Assembly (NCBI RefSeq): GCF_001704115.1 | Contig: NZ_CP016895.1 | Location: 1,364,001 to 1,428,000 of the forward strand | From: Acinetobacter larvae | GTDB taxonomy: Bacteria; Pseudomonadota; Gammaproteobacteria; Pseudomonadales; Moraxellaceae | Direction: 5' to 3' | Length of the DNA stretch: 64,000 nt | Shown here: in pieces, positions 55,832 to 64,000 of the stretch | How positions within the stretch are numbered: position 1 is the first letter of the stretch | Layout of the letters: each line of letters starts with the position of its first letter | The notes under the pieces: generated by a model | Databases searched by the model: none | The model's input: only the letters and a program-made list of their open reading frames with translations | What the model was told of the DNA's origin: nothing | Translations under genes and position numbers: made by a program

Positions 55832-56149
55832 TTAGTTTGAACCATGTAGTAAAGACAAGCTATAGCTATCTTTATCTTGATAAAATGCAACTATACTTTG
55901 GGCAAAATTATCAACCTCTTGTTGGCGTAAAGGATGCAGTATTTGATTAGCTTGGTATTGTGCAATCGGCGATAAATGCATCAACACAATTTGATAAATT
56001 AAATCGAATTGCTGCTGTGCTTGGTGTGCAGTGATCTTGATTTGGTGATGATCTAGTTTTAGATCGCGATTTAAGTAAGTACCTTCAAAGCGTGTCTGTT
56101 CAAGGTTCTTGGAAGGTCTTATAAAATTTAAACGATTACTTTGTGTCAT
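55832..56149 (-). CDS. Hypothetical protein of ~105 residues
   Basis: No family recognised. The small protein is soluble and mostly helical: FIRPSKNLEQTRFEGTYLNR, then KITAHQAQQQFDLIYQIVLM and QILHPLRQQEVDNFAQSIVA. ATG 56149 is used; ATG 56155 is an equal alternative. No good ribosome binding site is seen. It lies upstream of the MarR gene on the same strand with a 135-base gap. Its codon use and composition look like a real gene. Confidence 0.6.
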   Translation of the reverse strand: MTQSNRLNFIRPSKNLEQTRFEGTYLNRDLKLDHHQIKITAHQAQQQFDLIYQIVLMHLSPIAQYQANQILHPLRQQEVDNFAQSIVAFYQDKDSYSLSLLHGSN

Positions 56150-56155
56150 TATCAT

Positions 56156-56652
56156 TGCTTCTCATACAATCCATCATGGCGTGTAGAAAGTAAATTTTTC
56201 ATTTGGTATGTATTACAGAATTTCTGCGCAAAACCAGAAAAGATTGTAGTGAAAAGAAACTGTAAAATGTCTTGGCCAAGTGGCAAAAAATTACTGTCTC
56301 AAAGGTCATAATTTTAGTAAATTAATATATTTATTATAAAAATAATGCTTTAAATCATTAAAAAGCATAGTCTGATTTTAGTGGATTTAAATGTATTAAA
56401 CTCGTTATTAAAGACAGATTTTGCCTAGACAAGCGACGTTAAAAAGAGATGTAAAAGTACCAGTGTTAATCCTTTTGAGGTGAAAGATATAAAGTGCGAG
56501 ATATATTGGTGTTCTAAAATTGTTTATAAATAGAAAAGTTTATTTTTAATATCAACTAGATATGTTTTGTTAGTCAACGAACTGCACCAAAAAATGAGTA
56601 TTGCCTTGAGCAGTTCGCCGCATTGAAATCGCATGAAAATATAGCCAAAAGG
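56156..56652. other. 497-base AT-rich gap, no gene seen
   Basis: Very AT-rich sequence with no supported reading frame. A small inverted repeat ATGCTTT / AAAGCAT near 56343-56366 and an 8-bp pair CGAACTGC / GCAGTTCG near 56578-56615 are the only structures. The latter may end the hydrolase transcript. Confidence 0.4.
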
Positions 56653-57507
56653 TTAAAGCAGTTTTTCTATTAATTTGGGCCATATCGCTTGATAATGACT
56701 TTTGAACATCAACATGTGTCCGATTTTTTGTTGTGCAAAATCAACCGGTCGGAGAGGGCAATAGTCGGTTTTAGCATTGGGGTAGAGTGCCAGAAATTGC
56801 TTTACATTTTCTGCGGTGGCAATTTCATCATCTATTGCCGCATATACCGTAATCGGGCAGTGAATTTGTGCGTGAAAATCATTGGCTTGCTTACGCTTAC
56901 AGGCGTTGTCGATATAACCAGGTTTACTGCAAAAAGCTGCCCATTGTTTGGCAACATTTTTGGGAAGGTTTTCTCCCATATTTAAAATCTTGGTTGCACC
57001 ATAGCCTTTCAAAAGATTAGACAAGGGAAAAATGACTTGGAACATGAGCGGCGCCAGTGTTTTGGTTCGACCTTTTAAAGCTTTGACATAACCCGTAGAA
57101 CCAGCAACAGCAATCACTTGAGCAACTTTGGCATGGTTTGCAGCGACTCCCAGCAACTGACCTCCAGCACTATGACCGAGTAAATAGACCTGTTGCTGAT
57201 TGGTGAGTCGGCAGAGGCAATCGATAGCAGCCGGAATATCCAATTGCCCCCAATCAATAATACTTGCGCTGCTTTTTTTGAGTGGACCATGCAAAGATTG
57301 ACCAATCCCACGAAAGTCAAAACTGAGTACATCAAAACCTTGCTGAGTTAGCCATTGGGCAAACTTTTGATAAAAATTTTGTGTGATGCCTGTGGCAGGG
57401 CAAATCAAGATGGGGTGTAGCCTATGCCCAACTTGGCGTCGATAAAAGCGCGCACTCAGGCTATAGCCATCGGCACAACTGATATTGAGTGATTGATAAT
57501 TTTCCAT
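56653..57507 (-). CDS. Alpha/beta hydrolase
   Basis: The 284-residue protein has an alpha/beta-hydrolase core: PILICPATGITQ, LSFDFRGIGQS, the nucleophile elbow GHSAGG with Ser113, VYAAIDDEIATAENV (likely acid) and GHMLMFKS (likely His). It resembles the YheT/COG4757-like predicted hydrolases in the ATGITQNFYQKFA segment. I start at ATG 57507 (MENYQSLNI); an ATG at 57594 would add a hydrophobic 29-residue leader that could be a signal anchor, which I cannot exclude. Substrate is unknown. Confidence 0.82.
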   Translation of the reverse strand: MENYQSLNISCADGYSLSARFYRRQVGHRLHPILICPATGITQNFYQKFAQWLTQQGFDVLSFDFRGIGQSLHGPLKKSSASIIDWGQLDIPAAIDCLCRLTNQQQVYLLGHSAGGQLLGVAANHAKVAQVIAVAGSTGYVKALKGRTKTLAPLMFQVIFPLSNLLKGYGATKILNMGENLPKNVAKQWAAFCSKPGYIDNACKRKQANDFHAQIHCPITVYAAIDDEIATAENVKQFLALYPNAKTDYCPLRPVDFAQQKIGHMLMFKSHYQAIWPKLIEKLL

Positions 57508-57762
57508 AACGATCAAAAGCAGAAATACAGTAATGTTGCCTACTGTACACAAGCTAGTGATGACATAGTTCAAATTATTTGACTTAAAGGTCACTTAACA
57601 ATAAGAAAATAACAAGATGACGTAGACTCAAGCTGATAAGGGGCGCATGCGTTTAGAGTCGAATAATTGAAGGGCGAATAAATTAAGGGGCTTATTATGA
57701 ATGTGTCGGGAAAGTTGTGAGATAAAAGGGCTGGATTGGCGGGCTGTATAAGGGCTTGTTTG

Positions 57763-57789
57763 ATGATGGATGACAAAGTCATCCATCAT
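57763..57789. terminator. Hairpin at the 3' end of the small membrane protein gene
   Basis: ATGATGGATGAC (57763-57774) and GTCATCCATCAT (57778-57789) form a 12-bp perfect stem with loop AAA, immediately after the stop of the minus-strand gene. No U-tract on the minus side. Confidence 0.55.
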
Positions 57790-58029
57790 TTAATCCGAAA
57801 TTTTGCAGGGTTCTTTGCGATAGCGATTGTCGACCACTGCCCAAACATAGAAAGCAAAGGATACCACCACGGCATAAGCAAAATATTCAAGTTTGATGTC
57901 ACCTTGAATGAGGCTGTGCATCAGTAATGTCAACATTAATCCGATGGTTGTGCTGAGATAGGTCACCAAATTTTTATTGGTTTTTAAAGAATCCACAAAG
58001 CCTTGTTTGTTGAAATGTAAGTTAGACAT
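57790..58029 (-). CDS. Small two-helix membrane protein of unknown function
   Basis: The 79-residue product (MSNLHFNKQGFVDSLKTNKN start) has two hydrophobic helices (LVTYLSTTIGLMLTLLMHSL and FAYAVVVSFAFYVWAVV) with a short polar loop, and a charged C-terminus. ATG 58029 has GGAG five bases upstream, which supports it over earlier in-frame ATGs up to 58056. No family recognised. Confidence 0.65.
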   Translation of the reverse strand: MSNLHFNKQGFVDSLKTNKNLVTYLSTTIGLMLTLLMHSLIQGDIKLEYFAYAVVVSFAFYVWAVVDNRYRKEPCKISD

Positions 58030-58509
58030 CTCGACTCCTCCTGTCATACACGACAAAACATATTGTTCTAGTCAGAATTGAATTAGTAGTTGTAGCGAGA
58101 TTTATTTGGAAATGCAAGCCTTAAACATGGATATTGTTAAATTAATATGACAAAAACTGAAATATTTGCTCAATAGGCTATTAAATGATCTAAAATACAT
58201 ATTTTGTAATAATATTTTGTGCTGAATTTTTGTCGGATATAAGATGGTATTTAATTTAAAAGTGATATTTATCACATTAAAACCATTATTTGTAGTTTGA
58301 GCTTGTGGTTTGAGTGGTATTTGGGGAGCTTACATTTGTTGATTGCAACGGACATCAATAATTGTCAATTTGGGTAAAATATGACAGTTATTGATGTTCT
58401 GATACCAATACATCTGGGTAAAGCTGCATCAGTATTTGCATCTGCATTGGCAGTAGAGAGGGTGATCTTTTACTGCTATGCCATTGTTATTCTGTTCAAC
58501 GCATTGGGT
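58030..58509. other. 480-base AT-rich gap with a CRP/Vfr-like palindrome
   Basis: No gene is supported; the + strand frame at 58381-58608 overlaps brnQ in antisense. AGTGATATTTATCACA at 58261-58276 matches the CRP/Vfr consensus TGTGA-N6-TCACA at nine of ten positions. It is ~230 bases upstream of the small membrane protein gene. Confidence 0.4.
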
Positions 58510-59820
58510 TTAAGCTACACGCTTAGAGGCACGTGCTCGATCTATCATAAACATGATGATACCAACAGCGAGTGCCGGAACGAGCCAACCCAAATTTTGT
58601 TGTTCTAATGGAATGAGTTGCAACAAATTGTGCGGTAAAGCTTCGGAAAATGGAGAACTTTTAATGCCCTCAATAATACCAAATAAAAATGCAACAGCAG
58701 TAACTGGTGCAATAATGGAGGATGGGTTAGCAAAATACTTATTTAAGAAGCTTAATAAAATCATCACAATAGCTGGCGGATAAAGCGCAGTTAAAATGGG
58801 ACCTGAAACTGCAATCAGCTTGGTCAAACCTAGATTTGAAATAATAAAAGAAAAGATGACAAAGATAAAAACCCATGAACGATAAGATATTTTGGTAATA
58901 CTGGCGAAGTATTCTGCGCAAGCACAGGTTAAACCAATTGCAGTCACAATACAGGCCAAGAAAATCATAATGGATAAAAATAATGCACCGCGATCACCGA
59001 AGGCATGTTCGACATAGGCATGTAAAATAATCGCACCATTACTTGCATTGGCTGCAACATCATGACTACCCATGCCCAGTTTAAATAAGCTGAGATAAAC
59101 TAAGGTGAGACCAACACCAGAAGCAATACCGGCAATAATGGCATATTTAATGATTAATTTTTTATCGCTCACACCACGTGAACGAATGGCATTAATAATA
59201 ACAATACCAAAGACCAGAGCGGCCAAAGTATCCATGGTTAAATAGCCATTAATAAAGCCTTCCGAAACCGGACTATGGACATATTCACCAACAGCATCTG
59301 GAATAAAACGGGCTGGAATCAAAAATGCTGCAATGCCTAAAATGGCGAGAGCTAATATTTTTAATGGTGCCAATATATTGCCGATACTATCGAGCAGTTT
59401 ATTGGGATATAACGCAACAATGGTGACCACAATGAAATAGCAAATACTATAAATCAAAATTGGATGTTCATAATTTGATAGATAGTTCATGAAGCCAATT
59501 TCATATGACACAGAAGCTGTTCTGGGAATGGCAAATAAAGGACCAACCGATAAATAACAAATAATGGTCAACAATAAACTTGCAGTTTTACCCAAAGGTG
59601 AACTCAAAATTGTAATTGAACCGTCAGTACGAGAAAGAGCAACAATGGTGATAACGGGTAGACCGACAGCAGTAATCAAAAATCCTGCTGCAGCCAACCA
59701 AACATGCTCACCAGCTTGCTGCGCAACAATAGGTGGAAAGATAATATTGCCTGCACCAATAAATAGTGCAAAAGTCATAAAACTTAAGGCAATAACATCT
59801 CTTGTGCTTAATTTAGTCAT
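58510..59820 (-). CDS. brnQ: BrnQ-type branched-chain amino acid carrier
   Basis: BrnQ is a Na+/H+-coupled importer of Leu, Ile and Val. The 436-residue protein has ~12 hydrophobic helices. TFALFIGAGNIIFPPIVAQQ near the N-terminus is the family signature; EIGFMNYLSN, GILNGYLTMDTL-like (GFINGYLTMDTLAALVFG) and LTKLIAVSGPILTALYPPAI follow. ATG 59820 is used (MTKLSTRDVIALSF). It is a monocistronic gene. Confidence 0.93.
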   Translation of the reverse strand: MTKLSTRDVIALSFMTFALFIGAGNIIFPPIVAQQAGEHVWLAAAGFLITAVGLPVITIVALSRTDGSITILSSPLGKTASLLLTIICYLSVGPLFAIPRTASVSYEIGFMNYLSNYEHPILIYSICYFIVVTIVALYPNKLLDSIGNILAPLKILALAILGIAAFLIPARFIPDAVGEYVHSPVSEGFINGYLTMDTLAALVFGIVIINAIRSRGVSDKKLIIKYAIIAGIASGVGLTLVYLSLFKLGMGSHDVAANASNGAIILHAYVEHAFGDRGALFLSIMIFLACIVTAIGLTCACAEYFASITKISYRSWVFIFVIFSFIISNLGLTKLIAVSGPILTALYPPAIVMILLSFLNKYFANPSSIIAPVTAVAFLFGIIEGIKSSPFSEALPHNLLQLIPLEQQNLGWLVPALAVGIIMFMIDRARASKRVA

Positions 59821-60090
59821 ACAACAAAAGAGGGAGTTAAGGGAAAGCAAGGATTTTATTGGAATTCAGAGCTGTTGTGTAAATAATTTTTTAACAGCAT
59901 GCTGCAATAAAGTTAAAGCAGCACGATGCTTAGCATGAAGGAGTAGTAATCTGCTTATAATCCAAAGCATTCAAGGTCGGGGTGTGTCGCAAAATAACTC
60001 GTTGTATATCCCAAATGCAAGCTGAGATTGTCTTTGCTGTCATATTTGCTTTAGGGCATGGTAAAAATCTTGTAATCGATTGGTCAAATA

Positions 60091-61260
60091 TTATTTGAAT
60101 TTTAATTTAAAAATCCAATAAACACTTAGACCAAATAATAAACCCCAGAAAGCTGATCCTATACCAAAGAATTGAACGCCAGAGGCGCTAAATAGGAATG
60201 TCATGAGTGCTGCATCGCGATGTTGTACATCTTGAAAGGCGAGTACAATGTTGTGACTAATAGTTGCCAATAAGGCAATACCTGCCAAAGTTGCGATGAA
60301 GAGACTCGGGAAAGCGAGCAGTAATTGTGTTAATGTTGCAGCAAATAGACCCATAATGATGTAGCACAAGCCACAGACCATACCGGCAATATAACGTTTG
60401 CTGCTTTCTGGGTGAACTTGCTCATCTAAACTGATTGCGGCACTGATGGCTGCAATATTGACTGAAAATGCACCAAAGGGTGCTAACAATGTTTGAATCA
60501 GTCCGGTCCAACCAATTAAACCATTAACATGTGGTTTATAGCCATAATTTTGAATCATGGCAATGCCGGGTAAATACTGTGATGCCATATTAATCACAAA
60601 TAATGGCAATGCTAAACCAAGTAAAGCTGCCCAAGTAAATTCAGGCTGAACCCAAACGGGTGTTGTCGGATGCCAATCTAAAGCGCTTAAACTAAAGTTC
60701 AGCATGAAGCAACTGAGCATGACACCGGCAATCACTGTAATGACCAAGCTATAGCGTGGGCTAAAACGTTTTGCGACGATATAGATTGCCAATAGACTTA
60801 AAATAAAAGACCAGTGGTTTTGTAGATCGGCGAATAAGCCAATACCAAATTTCAGTAATACCCCTGCCAGCATGGCGCTGGTGAGTGCTTGTGGAATAGA
60901 CGTCAGCAGACGTTGAAAAACCCCAAGAAAACCTAAAACAGCGGTTAAAGCCCCACAGATTAAAAATGCGGCAATGGCTTCTGCCAATTGATAACCTTCA
61001 GCAACAGCAATAATTAAGGCAAGCCCAGCTGTAGACCAAGACGTTGCAACGGGATATTTAAAACGCCAAGACAATAATAAACCGGCGCTACCGATACCAA
61101 TACCTAATGCCCAGAACCAAGAACTAATTTCAGCAACGTCTGCACCTAAACCTCGTGCTGCTTGGATGACCAGCACTGAAGAAACACTAATTCCAATCAG
61201 AAAAGTTAAGAAACCAGCAAAGGCAGCAGTTACGCTAAAGTCACGTATTAATTTGCTCAT
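60091..61260 (-). CDS. BenE-family benzoate/H+ symporter-like permease
   Basis: The 389-residue protein has ~11-12 helices and BenE family stretches: VLVIQAARGLGADVAEISSW, FKYPVATSWSTAGLALI, SIPQALTSAMLAGVLLKFGI and NIAAISAAISLDEQVHPES. BenE imports benzoate in Acinetobacter within the ben cluster, but no benABCD genes are here, so this is probably a paralogue whose substrate is not established. Confidence 0.88.
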   Translation of the reverse strand: MSKLIRDFSVTAAFAGFLTFLIGISVSSVLVIQAARGLGADVAEISSWFWALGIGIGSAGLLLSWRFKYPVATSWSTAGLALIIAVAEGYQLAEAIAAFLICGALTAVLGFLGVFQRLLTSIPQALTSAMLAGVLLKFGIGLFADLQNHWSFILSLLAIYIVAKRFSPRYSLVITVIAGVMLSCFMLNFSLSALDWHPTTPVWVQPEFTWAALLGLALPLFVINMASQYLPGIAMIQNYGYKPHVNGLIGWTGLIQTLLAPFGAFSVNIAAISAAISLDEQVHPESSKRYIAGMVCGLCYIIMGLFAATLTQLLLAFPSLFIATLAGIALLATISHNIVLAFQDVQHRDAALMTFLFSASGVQFFGIGSAFWGLLFGLSVYWIFKLKFK

Positions 61261-61403
61261 GAGACAACGAAATCATTCGGGCGATAATAAACCCGCACTA
61301 TACTAGCGGTTTTTAAGATAGATCGAAATATTTAAACATTTATTTTTAATGTTATTTTAATTTTAACTCCCAAATAACGCTATAAAGTTTGCTTGGCATA
61401 TCG

Positions 61404-62063
61404 CTAAATTAAACTGGCAGTTGCAAGTTTATAACTAAAACCACAAAACATTAGACCGACACAGGCCACCATACTGCCACTGAGTTTGCGATGGCGACTA
61501 AAATAATGCTGTAGTTTAATGCCTGTAAAAATTAATAGACTCAAATAGGTCATGCTAATGCATTGGAGGATAATGGCTAAAATTGCAAAACTAAGGGCTG
61601 GATGTGGATATTGTGGATCGACAAACTGAATAAAAAACGATAGGAAAAATAAAATTGCTTTGGGATTGAGTAAACTAATGGTGAGTGCTGAGCGAAATGG
61701 ATGTAGATTGCGCTGCACGACTGGGGTGTTGGAGTGTGTTGTTGTTGGTTGTGTCTGTCGTTGTCGCAAATTTTGATAGGCTGCAATCAGTAAACGTATA
61801 CCAATATAAGTTAAGTAACCAGCACCGACAATTTTAACTGCGGTAAATAACCATGGAAATGCCATCAGCAAAGATGCAGCACCTAGTACGGTACAGAGCA
61901 TTAAGATGGAATCACCACAAAATACCCCCATAGCGCCACGATAGCCTGTTTTAACGCCATGCTTTGAGGCAATTGACATGACATAAAGTGAGTTTGGTCC
62001 CGGCAGAATCACAATAAAAATTGTGCCAATGATAAAACTGAGCAAATCGCTAATACCAAACAC
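61404..62063 (-). CDS. LysE/RhtB-family amino acid exporter
   Basis: The 219-residue protein has six hydrophobic segments and the RhtB signature near the start (IVILPGPNSLYVMSIASKHG, GYRGAMGVFCGDSILM), plus a histidine/Thr-rich cytoplasmic loop and LNPKAILFFLSFFIQFV. It starts with GTG 62063 since no ATG fits before the first helix. Family exporters move amino acids such as homoserine, threonine or leucine; the substrate here is unknown. Confidence 0.86.
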   Translation of the reverse strand: MFGISDLLSFIIGTIFIVILPGPNSLYVMSIASKHGVKTGYRGAMGVFCGDSILMLCTVLGAASLLMAFPWLFTAVKIVGAGYLTYIGIRLLIAAYQNLRQRQTQPTTTHSNTPVVQRNLHPFRSALTISLLNPKAILFFLSFFIQFVDPQYPHPALSFAILAIILQCISMTYLSLLIFTGIKLQHYFSRHRKLSGSMVACVGLMFCGFSYKLATASLI

Positions 62064-62159
62064 AGCAAGATAGCCTATAGAAGTTAATCGAATATAAACA
62101 TCAGTATTTTATGGATTCGATGAGCGGGCTGCAACTATTTAATCAACAATCTATGTGCT

Positions 62160-62210
62160 ATGTAAATAGAAAACCCATGTAAATAAAGAGCTCATGTGAA
62201 TAGCAAACCC
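62160..62210. repeat. 17-bp degenerate tandem repeat, three units
   Basis: Units ATGTAAATAGAAAACCC (62160-62176), ATGTAAATAAAGAGCTC (62177-62193) and ATGTGAATAGCAAACCC (62194-62210). A decayed fourth unit follows. Unit length equals that between gspJ and gspK, with unrelated sequence. Confidence 0.75.
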
Positions 62211-62237
62211 ATGCGCAGAATGTGCTGTTGCAGGAGA

Positions 62238-62279
62238 GCATGGCATGCCTTATAGCGTAACTTAGCAGACATGCCATGC
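62238..62279. other. Inverted repeat between tal and the RhtB gene
   Basis: GCATGGCATG (62238-62247) and CATGCCATGC (62270-62279), 10-bp perfect arms around 22 bases. It follows the tal stop on the minus strand by 43 bases; there is no U-tract. Confidence 0.5.
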
Positions 62280-62322
62280 TGAATATACATTTGAGACTTA
62301 ATGCCTAGACTTTCTGATGCCG

Positions 62323-63309
62323 CTAGACCTTGATGCTGGCATCAATACCAAAGGATTGTGCCAATAGGATGTGAAGTTGTTCGCGGGCTTTGATAAAACC
62401 ATCGATCCCACTTTGTAGTAATTGGCTGGCCATTAAGTCATGCTGTAGCTGCTGTTTGAAGTCTGCTTCATTGAGTGCCGCCGGAGGGGGAGCACTATCA
62501 AACGCGGTATCTAAGCTCAGTTGGTCTTGTACAGGGCGTTGCTCTTGTGCAAGTTGTTGTAATAGATTTGGCGCAACAGTCAGCAGATCACAACCTGCTA
62601 GAGCGATCACTTGGTCAATGCTACGGAAGCTTGCCCCCATAATTTCAGTGCGGATTTGATGCTGTTTATAGAATTTAAAAATTGCTTTCACCGAGTTGAC
62701 CCCCGGGTCTTGCGCAATCGGATACTGCGTCACTTGCTCAGCTTTTTTGTACCAATCTAAAATACGACCAACAAAAGGAGAAATTAAAGTGACTTTGGCA
62801 TCTGCACAAGCATGTGCTTGATGCAGACTAAACAATAGGGTGAGATTGCAATGTATGCCTTCGGCCTGAAGCTGTTTGGCTGCTTGAATACCTTGCCATG
62901 TTGCCGCGATTTTAATTAAAATACGTTCCTTTTCAACGCCATAATCTTGGTATAGTGCCAGCAATTGTTTGGCTTTATTGATTGTCGCCGCGGTGTCATA
63001 AGAGAGGGCAGCATCGACTTCTGTAGACACGCGACCATTAATACGTTTTAAAATTTCTACGCCTAATTTGACCGTCAAAATATCAATTGCACGGTCAATT
63101 AAGGCATCTCCCTGTAAGCCTTCTTGGCTGGCTTGTGTATAGGCATCTTCAATTAAATAACGATTTTCTGCTTGATTGGCGGCCGCAGTAATCAAAGAAG
63201 GGTTGGTTGTTGCATCCAAAGGGCGAAATTGTTCAATAGCTTGTAAATCACCGGTATCGGCAACAATGGTGGTGAATGCTTTTATTTGATCTAATGTAGA
63301 ATGTGTCAT
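62323..63309 (-). CDS. tal: Transaldolase
   Basis: Transaldolase exchanges dihydroxyacetone units in the non-oxidative pentose phosphate pathway. The 328-residue protein matches the TalB group: DATTNPSLI, NGRVSTEVDAALSYD, the Schiff-base Lys133 in ILIKIAATWQG, CNLTLLFSLHQAHACADA and SPFVGRILDWYK. All are intact. Confidence 0.95.
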   Translation of the reverse strand: MTHSTLDQIKAFTTIVADTGDLQAIEQFRPLDATTNPSLITAAANQAENRYLIEDAYTQASQEGLQGDALIDRAIDILTVKLGVEILKRINGRVSTEVDAALSYDTAATINKAKQLLALYQDYGVEKERILIKIAATWQGIQAAKQLQAEGIHCNLTLLFSLHQAHACADAKVTLISPFVGRILDWYKKAEQVTQYPIAQDPGVNSVKAIFKFYKQHQIRTEIMGASFRSIDQVIALAGCDLLTVAPNLLQQLAQEQRPVQDQLSLDTAFDSAPPPAALNEADFKQQLQHDLMASQLLQSGIDGFIKAREQLHILLAQSFGIDASIKV

Positions 63310-63453
63310 CGTATCATCATCGTTGGTATTGCAAAAAATAAAAAAACGCTTATTTCTTTATATCACATAGTTTTTGACAAGCCAGCAGAAAAATGAATAT
63401 CGCGTGTATCAAGATCAAATATAAGATCAAATATATATGCTGTGATATGGCAA

Positions 63454-63999
63454 TTATTCAATGGCTTGACGCCGTTGGCGAGCATAATCAATGAGAAAAC
63501 GTGCTGCGGCACCGAGTTGGCTTTCACGGCTCCATACCAGATCGACATAATATTCAAAGTTCGGGGTGAAGTCTGAAAACTTCAAAACTTTGAGCTGTTT
63601 TTGCAAGACTGGATTCTCTTTAAACATATCTAAGGGCAGCACGCCCCAGCCTAGACCTCTTAAAATCATTGCACCTGCAGTATAGTGATTGTCGGTACGC
63701 CAATTTTGTTTGGAAAATAATAATTCAGGTTTAAGTTGTCGGTCACGGCTGGCAACCACGATTTGTCGGCTTTGTAGGATTTGCTCATAACTGACCTGAT
63801 CATATTGGGCTAAAGCGGAGTTCTTCGCCGCAACCGCAATTAGAGTTTCTTTATTGACCTCAACGAATTGTTCACTACTGGCTAATTGCTCACGTTCAAA
63901 CATAAAAGCCAATTGCACGGATTCATTCATCAGGAGCTTCAAGGCATCTTCTTGTGGCGCAAAGAAAGTATTGACTTGTAATTCAGGGAATTGCTCTGC
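63454..63999 (-). CDS. LysR-family regulator, C-terminal part, 5' end outside window
   Basis: The frame is open to the right edge. The visible ~181 residues look like the LysR co-inducer-binding domain: LAFMFEREQLASSEQFVEV, the AGAMILRGLGWGVLPLDMF stretch typical of the second subdomain and LVWSRESQLGAAARFLIDYA at the end. The DNA-binding N-terminus is not in the window, so targets cannot be guessed. It is upstream of tal on the same strand. Confidence 0.85.
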   Translation of the reverse strand, partial: AEQFPELQVNTFFAPQEDALKLLMNESVQLAFMFEREQLASSEQFVEVNKETLIAVAAKNSALAQYDQVSYEQILQSRQIVVASRDRQLKPELLFSKQNWRTDNHYTAGAMILRGLGWGVLPLDMFKENPVLQKQLKVLKFSDFTPNFEYYVDLVWSRESQLGAAARFLIDYARQRRQAIE

Positions 64000-64000
64000 C

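Noticed and set aside
58381..58608. 75-codon frame on the + strand
   Set aside because: Its second half is antisense to the end of brnQ and there is no ribosome binding site.
1..64000. Possible CRISPR arrays or tRNA genes
   Set aside because: No direct repeats with regular unique spacers and no T-loop (GGTTCRANYCC) with matching acceptor stem were seen; the tandem arrays have no spacers.

Overview
The window looks like chromosome of an Acinetobacter species or a close Moraxellaceae relative. This is inferred from moderate-to-low GC, the sequence character of the proteins (Acinetobacter-like LptD, SurA, minor pseudopilins, AmgK/MurU and MetNIQ), and gene neighbourhoods (prmA, a zinc-ribbon protein, fis, purH and purD; msbA, lpxK and kdsB; cmk, rpsA, ihfB, lapA and pyrF). 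I could not run a database search. No rRNA, tRNA, CRISPR array or complete mobile element is visible.

Region 1 (1-6.7 kb, + strand) is the accessory part: an orphan type VI secretion (T6SS) spike and effector island. It holds the 3' part of vgrG, a DUF4123 adaptor gene cut by an in-frame TGA, a DUF3304-like lipoprotein, a DUF2235/Tle1-type phospholipase effector, and two tandem paralogues of a secreted protein that are probably immunity proteins. Between and after these lie gene debris: two decayed copies of the same 3' gene tail, each overlapping the start of one paralogue; the last 28 codons of an IS3-type transposase on the minus strand; and a decayed second copy of the start of the lipoprotein gene. 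The locus appears to have grown by duplication of cassette modules.

Region 2 (6.7-32.9 kb) is conserved housekeeping. lptD-surA (outer membrane biogenesis) diverges from amgK-murU (peptidoglycan recycling). Then come rsmG, parA-parB, msbA-lpxK-kdsB (lipid A/LPS), holB, tatD, a TetR regulator, gspH-I-J-K (type II secretion minor pseudopilins), a QueD-like gene, ung, an HIBYL-CoA hydrolase-like gene, tadA, an SRPBCC protein, cmk, rpsA, ihfB, lapA and pyrF.

Region 3 (33-55 kb) has a divergent LysO-like exporter and AraC regulator pair, zapE, malate synthase G, lpxH-ppiB, glnS, ruvC, an operon of an isopenicillin-N-synthase-like oxygenase with metQ-metN-metI, purD and purH, fis, prmA with a zinc-ribbon membrane protein, and mnmG.

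Region 4 (55-64 kb) is mostly minus-strand and more variable: a MarR regulator, small hypothetical proteins, an alpha/beta hydrolase, BrnQ, BenE and RhtB-type transporters, transaldolase, and the 3' part of a LysR regulator at the window edge.

Two themes recur outside the genes. First, several intergenic spaces contain degenerate short tandem repeats with a unit of about 15-17 bp, clearest at 14796-14859, 23672-23739 and 62160-62210. Second, several 3' ends carry long near-perfect hairpins without a U-tract, beside ordinary U-tract terminators elsewhere.
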